From an uncultured Clostridium sp. (GTDB lineage: Bacteria; Bacillota; Clostridia; TANB77; CAG-508), in NCBI GenBank assembly GCA_900557195.1, contig USRT01000002.1, positions 65,784 to 129,783 on the forward strand: a stretch of 64,000 nt of DNA, given 5' to 3'. Below the pieces are notes generated by a model. It had not been told where the DNA came from. It searched no databases and saw only the letters and a program-made list of their open reading frames with translations. A program made the translations under genes and the position numbers. Below, piece by piece: positions 16,204 through 25,742 of this stretch. Positions within the stretch are counted from its first letter, which is position 1, and each line of letters starts with the position of its first letter.

Positions 16204-17730
16204 TTACTTTCTCAAATCATATTTTTCTCTTGCTAAACTAGTAAAATATATTGTTCTTATCTTGTTTAATCCCTCTTTAGTATATAAAATATTTCCACTT
16301 TCATCTGTTATCTCTCCATTTACAACTTGTTCAAAACTATATACTTCTGACAAATTAGCAATACATTTATAACAATTCAGATAATTTTTCTTTGTATTAT
16401 TTACTATATGAGGATAATAATAGTATGTAGTACTATTTTTCTCTATTTTTATTTTTTGTCTACTTAAATTTCGTTTTGAATAAGCAGTAATTGCAAAACT
16501 GTCATTATTTGCTGTTTCTTTAATAAGCTCTTTACAATTTAATGTATGATAATTTCCATCATTTGCAAGAACAATTAAATCATTTTTATTTATAAACTCT
16601 GTATTTGTATTACTTACTACAGTAGCATAATTATTGTAATATTTTCCTTTTATAGATAATCCTTGCACAAATGATGTCATACAAACTTTAGTAGTAATAT
16701 TTTCCCAATCTGTTTCTTTTAAATTAGGAAGCACAAATTCATAATTTGCAGTTGAAAATTGATTATAATTAGCAATTGAATTCATTAAACCATCCTCTAT
16801 TTTCTTTCTTATAACTGCTTCTTTATGCATATAAAATATAGAATCTCTATTTTCTGGTATATTATTATCATTAATTTCAAAAATATTCTCATTTTCTATA
16901 GTTTTGTTTATAGTAAATTTTAGCTTTTCTAAAGTATTACCATCTATGGCATCTTTTGGTTTTATATTTTTTAGATTTTCTGTTACCCATTTTGTAAATT
17001 TATATGATTCTATATAATATTCTAAGGCACTTGTACTTTCATAAGTATTTTCATCTTGCAAAATTAAATTATCTTCATTCTTTATTTGAAAATCTGTTAA
17101 GACTTCTTTTTCAATTTTTAAATCATCATAATAAATATTACTTATTTGTTCTCCATTATCAATTTTATTTTTTGAATCATCATCTATTTTTCTTATATCA
17201 ATTAAATATCCTGATCTGTTTACAATTTCTCCATTTACTTTTCCAAAAACAGATATATAATTATCTAATGTATAATTAACAATAAAATCGTAATCATTTG
17301 ATTTTACATATCTACAGGAATAATATTCATATGGTTTTAATCCATATTCATAATTATTATTTTCAACATTTTTATATTTACTTTGAATAAAAAAGCCATC
17401 ATATAAATTAAATAATATTGCAGGTGTATAGTCTTTTAAAGAATTACTATTATATCCGCTAGTAGAAAATTTATTTGCAAGTGTTTTATAAAAAATTTCT
17501 ATTGCATATCCAACTTCCTGCTCTTTTTCCTTTATTGACATTTTTTTATTTTCTTTATTTGTATTCAATTCAAATGCTTTTATTCCATCATATGTTGCAT
17601 CACTTATTCTTGAATTGTACTCTGTTTGCATATTTACTTCTTCTATTTTTGACCCCATATATCCTGAAAGCAAAAAAGAGATTGGTACTATAATAATTAT
17701 GAATATAACTGCAAAATGTTGTAATTTCAT
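16204..17730 (-). CDS. Large membrane-anchored protein of the Tad-type locus, function unknown
   Basis: This 508-residue protein has one N-terminal hydrophobic segment (FAVIFIIIIVPISFLLSGYM), then a long, mostly polar Asn/Lys/Tyr-rich ectodomain. There is no recognisable enzyme motif. TadE/TadG-like minor pilins share this layout, and the gene is the last of the long Tad-type operon, 25 bases after a pilin-like gene. I infer an extracellular tip or accessory protein of the pilus or secretion system. The only CGG triplet on the coding strand straddles AGC|GGA. Confidence 0.6.
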   Translation of the reverse strand: MKLQHFAVIFIIIIVPISFLLSGYMGSKIEEVNMQTEYNSRISDATYDGIKAFELNTNKENKKMSIKEKEQEVGYAIEIFYKTLANKFSTSGYNSNSLKDYTPAILFNLYDGFFIQSKYKNVENNNYEYGLKPYEYYSCRYVKSNDYDFIVNYTLDNYISVFGKVNGEIVNRSGYLIDIRKIDDDSKNKIDNGEQISNIYYDDLKIEKEVLTDFQIKNEDNLILQDENTYESTSALEYYIESYKFTKWVTENLKNIKPKDAIDGNTLEKLKFTINKTIENENIFEINDNNIPENRDSIFYMHKEAVIRKKIEDGLMNSIANYNQFSTANYEFVLPNLKETDWENITTKVCMTSFVQGLSIKGKYYNNYATVVSNTNTEFINKNDLIVLANDGNYHTLNCKELIKETANNDSFAITAYSKRNLSRQKIKIEKNSTTYYYYPHIVNNTKKNYLNCYKCIANLSEVYSFEQVVNGEITDESGNILYTKEGLNKIRTIYFTSLAREKYDLRK

Positions 17731-17755
17731 ATTTATCCACCTTTCTCTTTTTTAT

Positions 17756-18281
17756 TTATATATTTCCATCTATTAATATTATACCACTATCAGATGCTGC
17801 AATCTCATATGTATCTTCAGATACTTTATAAAATATATTTCTTAAAACTTGACCTAATGTTTTATTAGTATTTTTTACATTTACACTAATAATATCTCCT
17901 TCTTTTAATACTATTTTTCCATCATTTCCAAGTCTTTCTTCTATTTGACTTGTATAGATATTATAATATAAATTTTCTCCTATTTTTGTTTTATCACTAT
18001 TGTTTGCTTCAATATTTGGGTTTTCATCTAGTATTTGTATCTCTATTTCTATATCTAATGGTATAACTCCACCTAAACTTGCTGCTCCGTATATATCCAT
18101 TATAATCATCTAATGTAAGAACTCCTTTTTTTCTAACTCTATCTACAAACTCAGATGTTTCGGCTTGAACAGATAACTGTGATATATCATCCAATCTATC
18201 AGAAACAGCCATCATTGGAAATATAAACATAAGTATTGCAGCTAAAAATATTGCTACTATTGTAATTACACTATCTTCCAT
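17756..18281 (-). CDS. Pilin-like membrane protein of the Tad-type locus; frame interrupted by CGG (+1 shift)
   Basis: The first part begins MEDSVITIVAIFLAAILMFIFP with a single N-terminal membrane segment, and a GAGGAGG site lies five bases before this ATG. At CGG 18087-18089 the frame must move by +1. The result reads TLDDYNGYI-GAASLGGVIPLDIEIEIQIL and continues to the stop at 17756, about 174 residues in all. Without the shift the product ends shortly after. Both halves fit together as one secreted or pilin-like protein. The function is unknown. It lies between the 18.3-18.9 kb and 16.2-17.7 kb genes of the operon. Confidence 0.7.
18087..18089 (-). other. CGG +1 frameshift site in the pilin-like gene
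   Basis: The coding strand reads GGA TAT ATA CGG AGC. Skipping the C gives ATA|GGA GCA GCA AGT, which opens the frame of the C-terminal part. The P-site codon is ATA. Confidence 0.7.
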
Positions 18282-18337
18282 GATAACCTCCTCTATTCTG
18301 GCCAAAGTGACGTTTCTCTTGTACACTTTTGTCCTCT

Positions 18338-18923
18338 CTAACTAATAATTGTATAATAAATAAAAGTCTTTTCTTTTCCATCTATCATAGACTTTCCTAT
18401 TTCTTCTACAAATCTCAAATTATCATTAAAATCTGTATTAATTAAGCCCTCATAATTATTCCCATCATAAATTCCACCATAAAGTAATATACTAGTATGA
18501 TTATTTATTTCTTCTTCCTTACTTGTCCAATTTTCGTTTCTTTTTATTTCAGCTTCTATGTTAAAACATTCTATTTTTTCTAAACTTTTGTTAGATGTAT
18601 ATAATAAGATATTCTGTATATTATATACATCTCCAGTATTTTGATTATAATTTCCTTTTCTTAAATATATAACTTCTTCTGAATCTTGATAATTAAATAT
18701 GCTAGAAATAACAGTTTCTAATCCAACAATTCTTTTTTGTTTAATTATAGGATTTTCTTTTTCATAATCTTTAATTTCATAATATAAATTTTCATCTTTT
18801 GAATATAAAACAGCATTACCGCACATGTTTTATTCTTCCAAATAGCATAAAACTAATTGTAAGTGCTAAACAAAAAACTATTACTCCAAATGCAATTTTT
18901 ATTGCATGTACTGCATTTTCCAT
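18338..18923 (-). CDS. Pilin-like protein of the Tad-type locus, joined by a CGG +1 shift
   Basis: A short ORF from the ATG at 18923 encodes MENAVHAIKIAFGVIVFCLA, the same N-terminal anchor type as the neighbouring MENASKALI proteins. It would end at a TAA after CAT GTG CGG. Skipping the C at that CGG (18819-18821) joins it to the downstream frame GNAVLYSKDENLYYEIKDYE, which continues to 18338. The joined protein is about 194 residues with a membrane anchor and a globular domain. The alternative is two separate ORFs, with the second starting at ATG 18826, but that one would have no anchor. Function: probable minor pilin. Confidence 0.65.
18819..18821 (-). other. CGG +1 frameshift site joining anchor and body of a pilin-like gene
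   Basis: The codons are CAT GTG CGG TAA in the upstream frame. Skipping C gives GTG|GGT AAT GCT GTT, which opens a further 160 codons. The P-site codon is GTG. Confidence 0.65.
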
Positions 18924-18938
18924 TTATGAATCACTACC

Positions 18939-19382
18939 TTATAATTCTTTAAAATTAATTGCTGATACTATTCCTTTTTGTTTATCATAAATCAATATAA
19001 TTTCATAAAACTTTCCTGTTTTTAATGAACTTTTAACATTATCGATTTGTGTATTAAGACTGCTATCAGCTATAACTGCTGTAAAATTAGAAGTATTTTC
19101 ACTTTGAGAATTATAAAATGCAAATATTCCTGTTTCTTTATTAGTAGAATTTACAATGTTATGTTGCTTCATTACATCACATAATTCTCTTGCTTTAGTT
19201 CCACTTGCTTTTCCTTCAAAATTAATAAATTTTGAATTATATGCTTGTAATTCATATTCAGTCATATTTATATTTTTACCTATTCCTACCGCTTGGTTGT
19301 AAAAATACATTCCTAGAACTATAATTAGTACTGCTAATATTATTGAACCTGCAATTATTAATGCTTTTGATGCATTTTCCAT
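18939..19382 (-). CDS. Pilin-like protein (MENASKALI family), paralogue 1
   Basis: The 147-residue protein starts MENASKALIIAGSIILAVLI, one hydrophobic helix right at the N-terminus with no positively charged leader. It continues GMYFYNQAVGIGKNINMTEY. The next gene upstream (19473-19904) is very similar in its first 75 residues, including TEYE-QxxNSKF and GxKAxxLCD. The C-terminal part is divergent. The helix-first layout in a TadA/TadB/TadC operon suggests a structural pilin or pseudopilin. No prepilin peptidase gene is in the window. Confidence 0.7.
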   Translation of the reverse strand: MENASKALIIAGSIILAVLIIVLGMYFYNQAVGIGKNINMTEYELQAYNSKFINFEGKASGTKARELCDVMKQHNIVNSTNKETGIFAFYNSQSENTSNFTAVIADSSLNTQIDNVKSSLKTGKFYEIILIYDKQKGIVSAINFKEL

Positions 19383-19472
19383 TTTTTTATCCTCTTGCTT
19401 TTCATTATTTTAGGTTTTATTAAAGGTTTTCCTATTCCTTTTTATTACTTTTAATATATGACTTCATCGGTC

Positions 19473-19904
19473 TTAATATCCTGTTGTAGCTCGAATTCCT
19501 ATGTTAGTTACCAATCCTGTAGATATATCATATCCAATAGTTACATCATATGTTAAACCTTCTTGGATATATGATTTTCTTGCTCTTCCTTGTCCTATTT
19601 TTGAGCTATCTGTTGCAGCTGCATCTTGTGAAACTTCTGCAACACCTACTTGTTTAGTTGGTTCATTAACATATGCTGCATTATGATTTTCTATTGCATC
19701 ACATAATTGTTTTGCCTGCGAACCTGTTACTTTCCCTTCATACATAGTAAACTTAGAATTAAACTGTTGAATTTCATATTCCGTCATATTTATATTTTTT
19801 CCAGTTCCTGCCGCTAAGTTATAAAAATACATTCCCAATATTATAATTAATACTGCTAATATTATAGAACCTGCTATTATTAGTGCTTTTGACGCATTTT
19901 CCAT
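19473..19904 (-). CDS. Pilin-like protein (MENASKALI family), paralogue 2
   Basis: This 143-residue protein is closely related to its downstream neighbour: MENASKALIIAGSIILAVLI, then MYFYNLAAGTGKNINMTEYE and GSQAKQLCDAIENHN. It ends in a distinct, smoother C-terminus (YDVTIGYDISTGLVTNIG). It has a good ribosome-binding site (GGAGG). The pair looks like a tandem duplication with a conserved helix and a varied exposed end, as expected for a major pilin and a variant. Confidence 0.7.
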   Translation of the reverse strand: MENASKALIIAGSIILAVLIIILGMYFYNLAAGTGKNINMTEYEIQQFNSKFTMYEGKVTGSQAKQLCDAIENHNAAYVNEPTKQVGVAEVSQDAAATDSSKIGQGRARKSYIQEGLTYDVTIGYDISTGLVTNIGIRATTGY

Positions 19905-19971
19905 ATTTATTTCCTCCTTAGTTTTTATTTATATAATTTTAGATTTTTACTCTAAAATTTAATACTATAGC

Positions 19972-20400
19972 TTAAACTTCTTCAAATTTCAAATAACTTA
20001 TATTTTTTGTTTTATCATGATATTTTATTTGATTACATTTGAATTTCTTATTCGAATAATGTTTTATAAACTCTTCGATTCCCAAATTATAAATCGATTC
20101 CATTGTTATAACTTCTTTTTTTTCTAAAAATTTTATTTCTATTTTTATAGAATTTGTATCATTTGTTATATATTTTAAATTTTCATCTTTATATATTCCA
20201 TAAAATTCATTTTTATCTATTGCTTTATTTATTACTGTAATTAAATCTGTTCCTGTAATTATATCTTTAGTATATTTTTCAAATTCTTTATTATTTTTAT
20301 TTGATTCTGCATTAATTATATTATGATGGTATATTCCCAAAATAAATATTAATGTTATAAATAAAAATATACATATAATTATAAAAAGTTTTTGTTTCAT
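19972..20400 (-). CDS. Pilin-like protein, divergent paralogue
   Basis: The 142-residue protein has a single N-terminal helix (LFIIICIFLFITLIFILGIY) after a basic KQK start. It has a body with DLITVINKAIDKNEFYG, and ends FKCNQIKYHDKTKNISYLKF. That C-terminal block resembles the ends of the two upstream genes (FKCSEIRINKITKRVEYVKY and FKCTKVLYDGNKIYKMQF), so they form one subfamily. The precise function is unknown; the location implies a minor pilin. Confidence 0.6.
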   Translation of the reverse strand: MKQKLFIIICIFLFITLIFILGIYHHNIINAESNKNNKEFEKYTKDIITGTDLITVINKAIDKNEFYGIYKDENLKYITNDTNSIKIEIKFLEKKEVITMESIYNLGIEEFIKHYSNKKFKCNQIKYHDKTKNISYLKFEEV

Positions 20401-20421
20401 TATAATCCTTTCTATATTTGA

Positions 20422-20880
20422 TTATACTTCTTCATATTTTACATATTCAACTCTTTTTGTTATTTTATTTATTCTAATTTCTGAACATTTAAAAGTTTTA
20501 TTTTGCTCTAAAAAATTAGTATACTCATCTTGATTAATCTTTTCAAAATTATATATTTTTTCATTTTTTGTATATACATCTATTGTAACATAATAAGAAT
20601 TTTGTGTAGCTTCTTTTACATCATATTTTAAATTATTTTCTTTTACAAAATTAGAAATAGATATAATATCGTGTGCTGTAACTTTTATCACATCTTTTCC
20701 ATTTTCATAATATTTAAAAAACTCCTTATTAAAGCTAGCAGTTTCTGTTTCTTCTATTTTGACTATATTTTTTGAATTGTAGTTTTTTAACATTCCAAAT
20801 ACCAAACAAAGAAATGTGATTATCATTATTCCTAATATTATACTAACTGCCATTATTAGTGCTTTTGATGCGTTTTCCAC
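20422..20880 (-). CDS. Pilin-like protein (MENASKALI family), paralogue 4
   Basis: The 152-residue protein starts MENASKALIMAVSIILGIMI from a GTG codon, with AGGAGG ten bases upstream. The middle has HDIISISNFVKENNLKYDVK and the end FKCSEIRINKITKRVEYVKY. Its helix belongs to the MENASKALI group and its tail to the FKC group, linking the two subfamilies. Confidence 0.65.
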   Translation of the reverse strand: MENASKALIMAVSIILGIMIITFLCLVFGMLKNYNSKNIVKIEETETASFNKEFFKYYENGKDVIKVTAHDIISISNFVKENNLKYDVKEATQNSYYVTIDVYTKNEKIYNFEKINQDEYTNFLEQNKTFKCSEIRINKITKRVEYVKYEEV

Positions 20881-20895
20881 GAAAGATTTTCCTCC

Positions 20896-21375
20896 TTAAT
20901 CTTGAAACTGCATTTTATAAATTTTATTACCATCATATAGTACTTTTGTGCATTTAAATTTTTTTGTTTTGAACTTTAATAGCTCGTCTAATTTTTGATC
21001 TTGTAACTTTTTAGTATATTGTATAATATCATCTAAGTTATAGCTACCCTTTTTAAAGAATATTGCATTTTCTATTTCATTATTTATTGTAAGAAGTATT
21101 TCCATGTCTTTATATTGATTGTCATTTTTTGTGTTATAGTCTTTAATTAAATTAGCAATAGATATAATGTCAGTTCCATATAAATTTTCTCTATTAAAAG
21201 ATTCGAATTTTTTGTTGTTTTGTGCTTGTTCCATAATGTATTCTGTATTTTGTTTTTCTTTTTGTGCTGATGATAAGTTACCTAATGTTAATGTTAATAC
21301 AGTTAGTATTAGTATAGAAATAATTATACTTGATATTATAATAAGTGTTTTTGATATATTTTCTATTTTTATCAC
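20896..21375 (-). CDS. Pilin-like protein, first of the tandem set
   Basis: The protein has IENISKTLIIISSIIISILI as its N-terminal helix, then GTDIISIANLIKDYNTKND and a C-terminal FKCTKVLYDGNKIYKMQFQD. I place the start at the GTG 21375 (VIKIENISK). The longer open frame, up to 21435, reads through a palindromic GGGACGG element and is unlikely to be translated. The ribosome-binding site is poor here, so the start is uncertain. The protein is about 159 residues. Confidence 0.6.
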   Translation of the reverse strand: MIKIENISKTLIIISSIIISILILTVLTLTLGNLSSAQKEKQNTEYIMEQAQNNKKFESFNRENLYGTDIISIANLIKDYNTKNDNQYKDMEILLTINNEIENAIFFKKGSYNLDDIIQYTKKLQDQKLDELLKFKTKKFKCTKVLYDGNKIYKMQFQD

Positions 21376-21385
21376 CAGCCTTTTT

Positions 21386-21485
21386 TGCCAAAGGGGACGG
21401 GGAATTTTGACAATTTTTAATATAAAGTTATACATATTCTTTTATTTAATTGAAAGATTGTCAAAATGCCCCGTCCCTTTTGACA
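21386..21485. repeat. GGGACGG palindromic element A
   Basis: Two 29-base arms (21386-21414 and 21457-21485) are inverted copies with three mismatches around the core GGGACGGGG. Each arm is also nearly self-complementary at its ends (TGCCAAA/TTTTGACA). It lies between the TadC-like gene and the first pilin-like gene. It resembles REP-type hairpin repeats of Firmicutes. Confidence 0.75.
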
Positions 21486-21496
21486 CTTCTTACATT

Positions 21497-22072
21497 TTAC
21501 ATAGATAATGATGAAAAAGAAACTGATAAACTTTTTATTCCTACATAGATTAATGGTATAATTAAATATCCTACGAATAATATAATCATCGGTGTGAACC
21601 CAACTGCCTTTCCTATTAATCCTTTTCTAGCAATTAATCTATCATTTGCTTCTTTTCTCTTTTCTTTATAAAACTCTCTTTCTGTTTCTAACTCATCAAA
21701 AGCTTCTTTAATTGAAATCTTTTCAACTGCTGCTTGTAGACCTTCTATTATTCTTATTAAATCTTTGTATGAAACATCTTCTTTTAACTTTTCTAAAGCC
21801 TCATATGCACCGCTTTCATAATTATTTAAGCATTTGTTAATTGGCTCTTTAAATATATTTGAATATCTTTCTAACCATTCTAACATTGTTTCAACACTAA
21901 TTCTTTCAATATTCATTAGCATTAAAATAATAGTTTGAAATTGCATAACTTCATTTTCTTTTTCTAGCTCGCGCATTTTTATTTGGAATGTAAGAAACCA
22001 TATTGGAATCATATATGATATTCCTGCTATGATTACACATATTAAAACTTCATACCAACCGTAAATATTCAT
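21497..22072 (-). CDS. TadC-like inner-membrane platform protein
   Basis: The 191-residue protein has an N-terminal membrane segment (VLICVIIAGISYMIPIWFL), a cytoplasmic helical region (residues 30-150) and one or two C-terminal segments (FTPMIILFVGYLIIPLIYVG). This is the layout of a type II secretion F / TadC domain. Its start overlaps the end of the TadB-like gene by 23 bases, which suggests coupled translation. Together the two would form the membrane base on which the TadA ATPase works. Confidence 0.7.
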   Translation of the reverse strand: MNIYGWYEVLICVIIAGISYMIPIWFLTFQIKMRELEKENEVMQFQTIILMLMNIERISVETMLEWLERYSNIFKEPINKCLNNYESGAYEALEKLKEDVSYKDLIRIIEGLQAAVEKISIKEAFDELETEREFYKEKRKEANDRLIARKGLIGKAVGFTPMIILFVGYLIIPLIYVGIKSLSVSFSSLSM

Positions 22073-23588
22073 TATTAATAATGTTTAATTTTTCATTAAT
22101 TCTCTTTGCTGCTACATCTAATTTTTCGTCACTTGAATTTTTATAATATTCTGTTTGTTTTAGTATTTCTTTAATATGATTATTAGTTATATTTTTTCTT
22201 CCTTTAAAAATCTTTATGATTTCATTATCTTTTTTAGTTAATTCATCTGCTTTTATTTTATCTCTTTGTGATAAAGAACCAATAACATCATAATCTGTTG
22301 TTGGACTTGTATAAACATAATTAATACTTACTTTATGTAGGCTAATTACTAAAAAAATTGATATAACAAATGTTAATATTACAAAAGTGATTCTATTAAC
22401 ATATAGCCATTCTATTTTTGTTTTAGCAGCTGAATCTTTTAATTTATTTACTATTTTCCTGTAATTTTTAGTTCCTTTTTTTGGAATAAATTGTTGTACA
22501 AATTGTTTTATTATTGGAATATTAAATAATTTATTTTGCCATGGATTTTCTTCATTCTTTATGCGAATATTAGATATAGCCCCATTATCTTTTAGTTTTC
22601 TTATTAAAGTATAACAAATAAAAGTAATTACTAATACTAAAATTTGTATAATCATTCCTGGTTTACCATTATAAAATTCCTCAATTGCTGTCATTCCGAA
22701 TTGATTAACGGCCCAATACTTAAGTGGTTCTAAAAATAACATTGGTAAAATACTAATTATAGATAAACTTTGAAACGTATAATCTAATTTATCTCTTTTT
22801 AATAATTCTAATTGCATCTCTTTAGTAATATGATTTAAATTTTTTAGATATACTGATGAGCCATCTTTATCTTTCATATCTCCATATTCTTTAGTTAAAT
22901 ATGAAATTCCTGCAAATTCCTTTAAATAACTATTTGGAGCTACATCATAATATTTTTCTAGTTCCGACTCTGGGTCATCAGAATTTAATATTTCATATAT
23001 TCTTTCTCCTTGTCTTGCAATTTCTTTTTCTTCTTCATCTTGTATTACATCATATATCGCTTCTTCAACCATATTAACTTCATGGTAACTGTGTCTTACA
23101 TCTGTAAAAAAATTAATCTGCTGCTTTAATAATTTATTATCTACTTTATCTACCCTAGAATCTATATATAAATCCAGAAAAAATATTTCAGATATTAATA
23201 ATATTGTAAGCATTAAATAATTGTTTCTATTTAAATATATTATTAATAAAGTAGCAGGTATAATTAAAAGTAACATATTTGTTAATATTTTAGCCGTTTG
23301 TTTTCTGGTTAAATATTCATCTTGAACATTAATAATTTCTAGTCTTCTTCTTAGCTTTACTAAGTATCTTTTTATAAATGGTATTTTTAAATATATCAGA
23401 TATAACTTTTGATAAAGTATCTCTGTAGAAAAACTTTTAGCTTTTGTTCCTTGGCGCAATTGTTTTATTATTTTTTGTTCTTCTTTATTAGTTAATTTTC
23501 TAACTATTAAATATGCAATTATTATACCAAGTAATATAACTATTAATATAATTATTGCTATCTTTAAAATTTGCGAATTATCACTCAA
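22050..23588 (-). CDS. TadB-like inner-membrane platform protein
   Basis: This 512-residue protein has an N-terminal membrane helix (IAIIILIVILLGIIIAYLIV), two central ones around LLIIPATLLIIYLNRN and YLMLTILLISEIFFLDLYI, a long cytoplasmic region and further helices near 290-340 and 405-430. That is the TadB/T2SF architecture, though longer than usual. It follows tadA and overlaps the tadC-like gene. No CGG codon in frame. Confidence 0.7.
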   Translation of the reverse strand: MSDNSQILKIAIIILIVILLGIIIAYLIVRKLTNKEEQKIIKQLRQGTKAKSFSTEILYQKLYLIYLKIPFIKRYLVKLRRRLEIINVQDEYLTRKQTAKILTNMLLLIIPATLLIIYLNRNNYLMLTILLISEIFFLDLYIDSRVDKVDNKLLKQQINFFTDVRHSYHEVNMVEEAIYDVIQDEEEKEIARQGERIYEILNSDDPESELEKYYDVAPNSYLKEFAGISYLTKEYGDMKDKDGSSVYLKNLNHITKEMQLELLKRDKLDYTFQSLSIISILPMLFLEPLKYWAVNQFGMTAIEEFYNGKPGMIIQILVLVITFICYTLIRKLKDNGAISNIRIKNEENPWQNKLFNIPIIKQFVQQFIPKKGTKNYRKIVNKLKDSAAKTKIEWLYVNRITFVILTFVISIFLVISLHKVSINYVYTSPTTDYDVIGSLSQRDKIKADELTKKDNEIIKIFKGRKNITNNHIKEILKQTEYYKNSSDEKLDVAAKRINEKLNIINNEYLRLV

Positions 23589-23612
23589 ACTTTTGCGCCT
23601 CCTTTTTTATTT

Positions 23613-23834
23613 GAACATCGGGGACGGGGTTAAATGTTCGTTTTTTGTGAACATTGGTGACAATCATTAGATGTTTATTTTTAGCACATTCTATGTCAAT
23701 TCTATTCCCATTCTCAAAGTGTAAAAAATTTAATATAAATATAATAAATTAATATATTTCTTACTCTTAAGTGCTAATTAATCCCTGTCACTGGTGTTTG
23801 CTGAAGTGAACATTTAACCACGTCCCCAATGTTC
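23613..23834. repeat. GGGACGG palindromic element B
   Basis: Arms 23613-23639 and 23808-23834 are 27 bases long with two mismatches. The sequence is GAACAT-CGGGGACGGGG-TTAAATGTTC, so each arm can also fold on itself. It fills most of the gap between tadA and the tadB-like gene. Its flanks differ from those of elements A and C, while the core is shared. Confidence 0.7.
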
Positions 23835-23847
23835 CAAAATGTTCACT

Positions 23848-25721
23848 TTAGTTCCAATTCTCTTTGCAAAATTTTTCAAATGCTTTTGCATCTTGTTCAT
23901 CCATATTATTTTTCATTTCTTTTATGTTTTGTTCTGAAATTGGATTTGTTAGAACATAACATCCATCATGATATTCTAATATATTTACATATTTATAGTT
24001 TTTCAAATTTGTACTTTTAGAAAAGTATACTGTAGCGTTATCAAAAAATTTATCTAATTTTGCATCTCCAGTTTTGGCTTTTTTATAATCTAAATTATAA
24101 TTATTTTCATTCTCTATAGGTATACATTCTGTAATTCTTTCTATATATCTTCTTCCTTTAAAATCTTTTACCAAATGTATATCAAAGTTTAATACACTAA
24201 CAACTTGTTCTTCTGCTATTTTTTCATCATTAAAAACTCCTACTTTTAAAAGTGAATTTCTTAATGATTGTACAAGTAGTGGAAACGTTTTAGCATGATG
24301 AGTAAATAAAGTAAACTGGCTTGCAACTTGAGCTGCTTGTATCATCCATGCTGCAACAGCATCTGTTGCTACCTCTCCTATAATATTCACACTACCATCT
24401 GTTTTCTTTTGTACATCTAGTCCCATCTGACCAGATATACTTTCTGTTTCTCTAAAAGTTAATATATTTCTTGTTGGATAAATTTTTCTTAAATGTAATT
24501 CGAAAGCAGTTTCTTGCACTCTTATATTCATTGTTTCATAAATATTTTCTATCATCGCCATAAGCATTGTTGTTTTTCCTGATGCTTGTTCTCCTGTTAT
24601 AGATACTATTCTGGCACCTTTTACAAGATATTTTATTAAATCAATTGCGTTTTTACTTCCTTCTTCAACAATTAAACTTTCTAAACTTGCTTTTTTTACA
24701 TCGAATTTTCTTACGAAAAATGCCCAATTTTCGGCAAAGCTTGGTCTTACAACAACAACTCTAGATCCATCTTTCATTTCATTAATCTTAAATCCATTTG
24801 TATCTGATAATTGACCTGGATTATTGTATTTATATATGTTTTGGCATACTCTTTTTAATTCTGATTCAGTTCCAAAAGATAAAAATTCTAGACGAATTGA
24901 TTTTCCTTGAAAAAATATCCAAACACTATCACAAGCTCTTGGTATTTTATATCCTTCTATATTATTTAAATATTCTCCTCCTGATTGTGACATCTGTGAA
25001 ATAAAAGATTCTGGAAGTCCCGATACTCCGGCCTGATACTCCGATCTATATTCATTTCTCTTATTTCATCTATAACACTATATCCTTTGTATCCTTCGTA
25101 AATTCTTTGTACTAGTACTTTTAATTTATCTTCATATGTTAATACAAAATTCTCTTTTTCGAATATTTTATTAATATCTTCTTCTGTTATAACATAACAA
25201 GGTTTTGTATTTCCTTTTAAATATCTTAAATCTGCTAAATTATACTTTTTTATTATTTCAGTTAAGCTTTCTGTTCCAAATTCATTTTTATACATATATA
25301 ATATAATATCAAATTTATCTTTTGCTGTTAAAAGTGATGGTACATCAAAAGGAATTGCTTTAGAAATATTAGTTTCATCAACACCATATTCCCTATATAA
25401 TATGTCATAAATTAGCTCTTTTACATATTTTTTGTCATTTGCATCTCCATATGTACATCCTTTTAAAGCTTTTTTTAATTCATACTTTTTATTTTTTCTT
25501 CTTTTTAATTCTTCTTCTGAAAGACCTATATCATATAAATTTATTTTTGTAATTTCATCTAATCTCTTTTTTATAAAATTCGTCATTTTATCTAAAGTAT
25601 AGGTTTTATCATCTACTTCTATTATTTCTTCTGTTTCTTCTTGCTTTATTTTTTGTATACCATATAGAATAAATATAATTACTAACGCAAAAATAAGTAT
25701 AATTAAAATTGCATTAATCAT
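23848..25721 (-). CDS. tadA: TadA/CpaF-type secretion ATPase; frame joined through two CGG +1 shifts
   Basis: TadA/CpaF hexamers power the Tad pilus or type II/IV-like secretion. The first part (from 25721) has a membrane segment at its start and the N-terminal domain ending YKGYSVIDEIREMNID. The second part has the ATPase core with Walker A GEQASGKTTMLM and a Walker-B/His region (GEVATDAVAAW, LFTHHAKTFPLL). The natural junction is DGVSGGVSGLPESF, which appears only if a single C is skipped at two CGG codons, 25041-25043 and 25028-25030. The corrected protein has about 623 residues. It lies after two ParA-like genes and before the tadB-like gene. Confidence 0.85.
25028..25030 (-). other. CGG +1 frameshift site 2 in tadA
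   Basis: Coding strand GGC CGG AGT becomes GGC|GGA GTA TCG GGA CTT after the C is skipped, giving the conserved GGVSGLPES motif. P-site codon GGC. Confidence 0.75.
25041..25043 (-). other. CGG +1 frameshift site 1 in tadA
   Basis: Coding strand GAT CGG AGT becomes GAT|GGA GTA TCA GGC. The two sites are 13 bases apart, and both must shift to restore the frame. P-site codon GAT. Confidence 0.75.
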
Positions 25722-25742
25722 ATTTTTCTCCTTCCTCGGATT

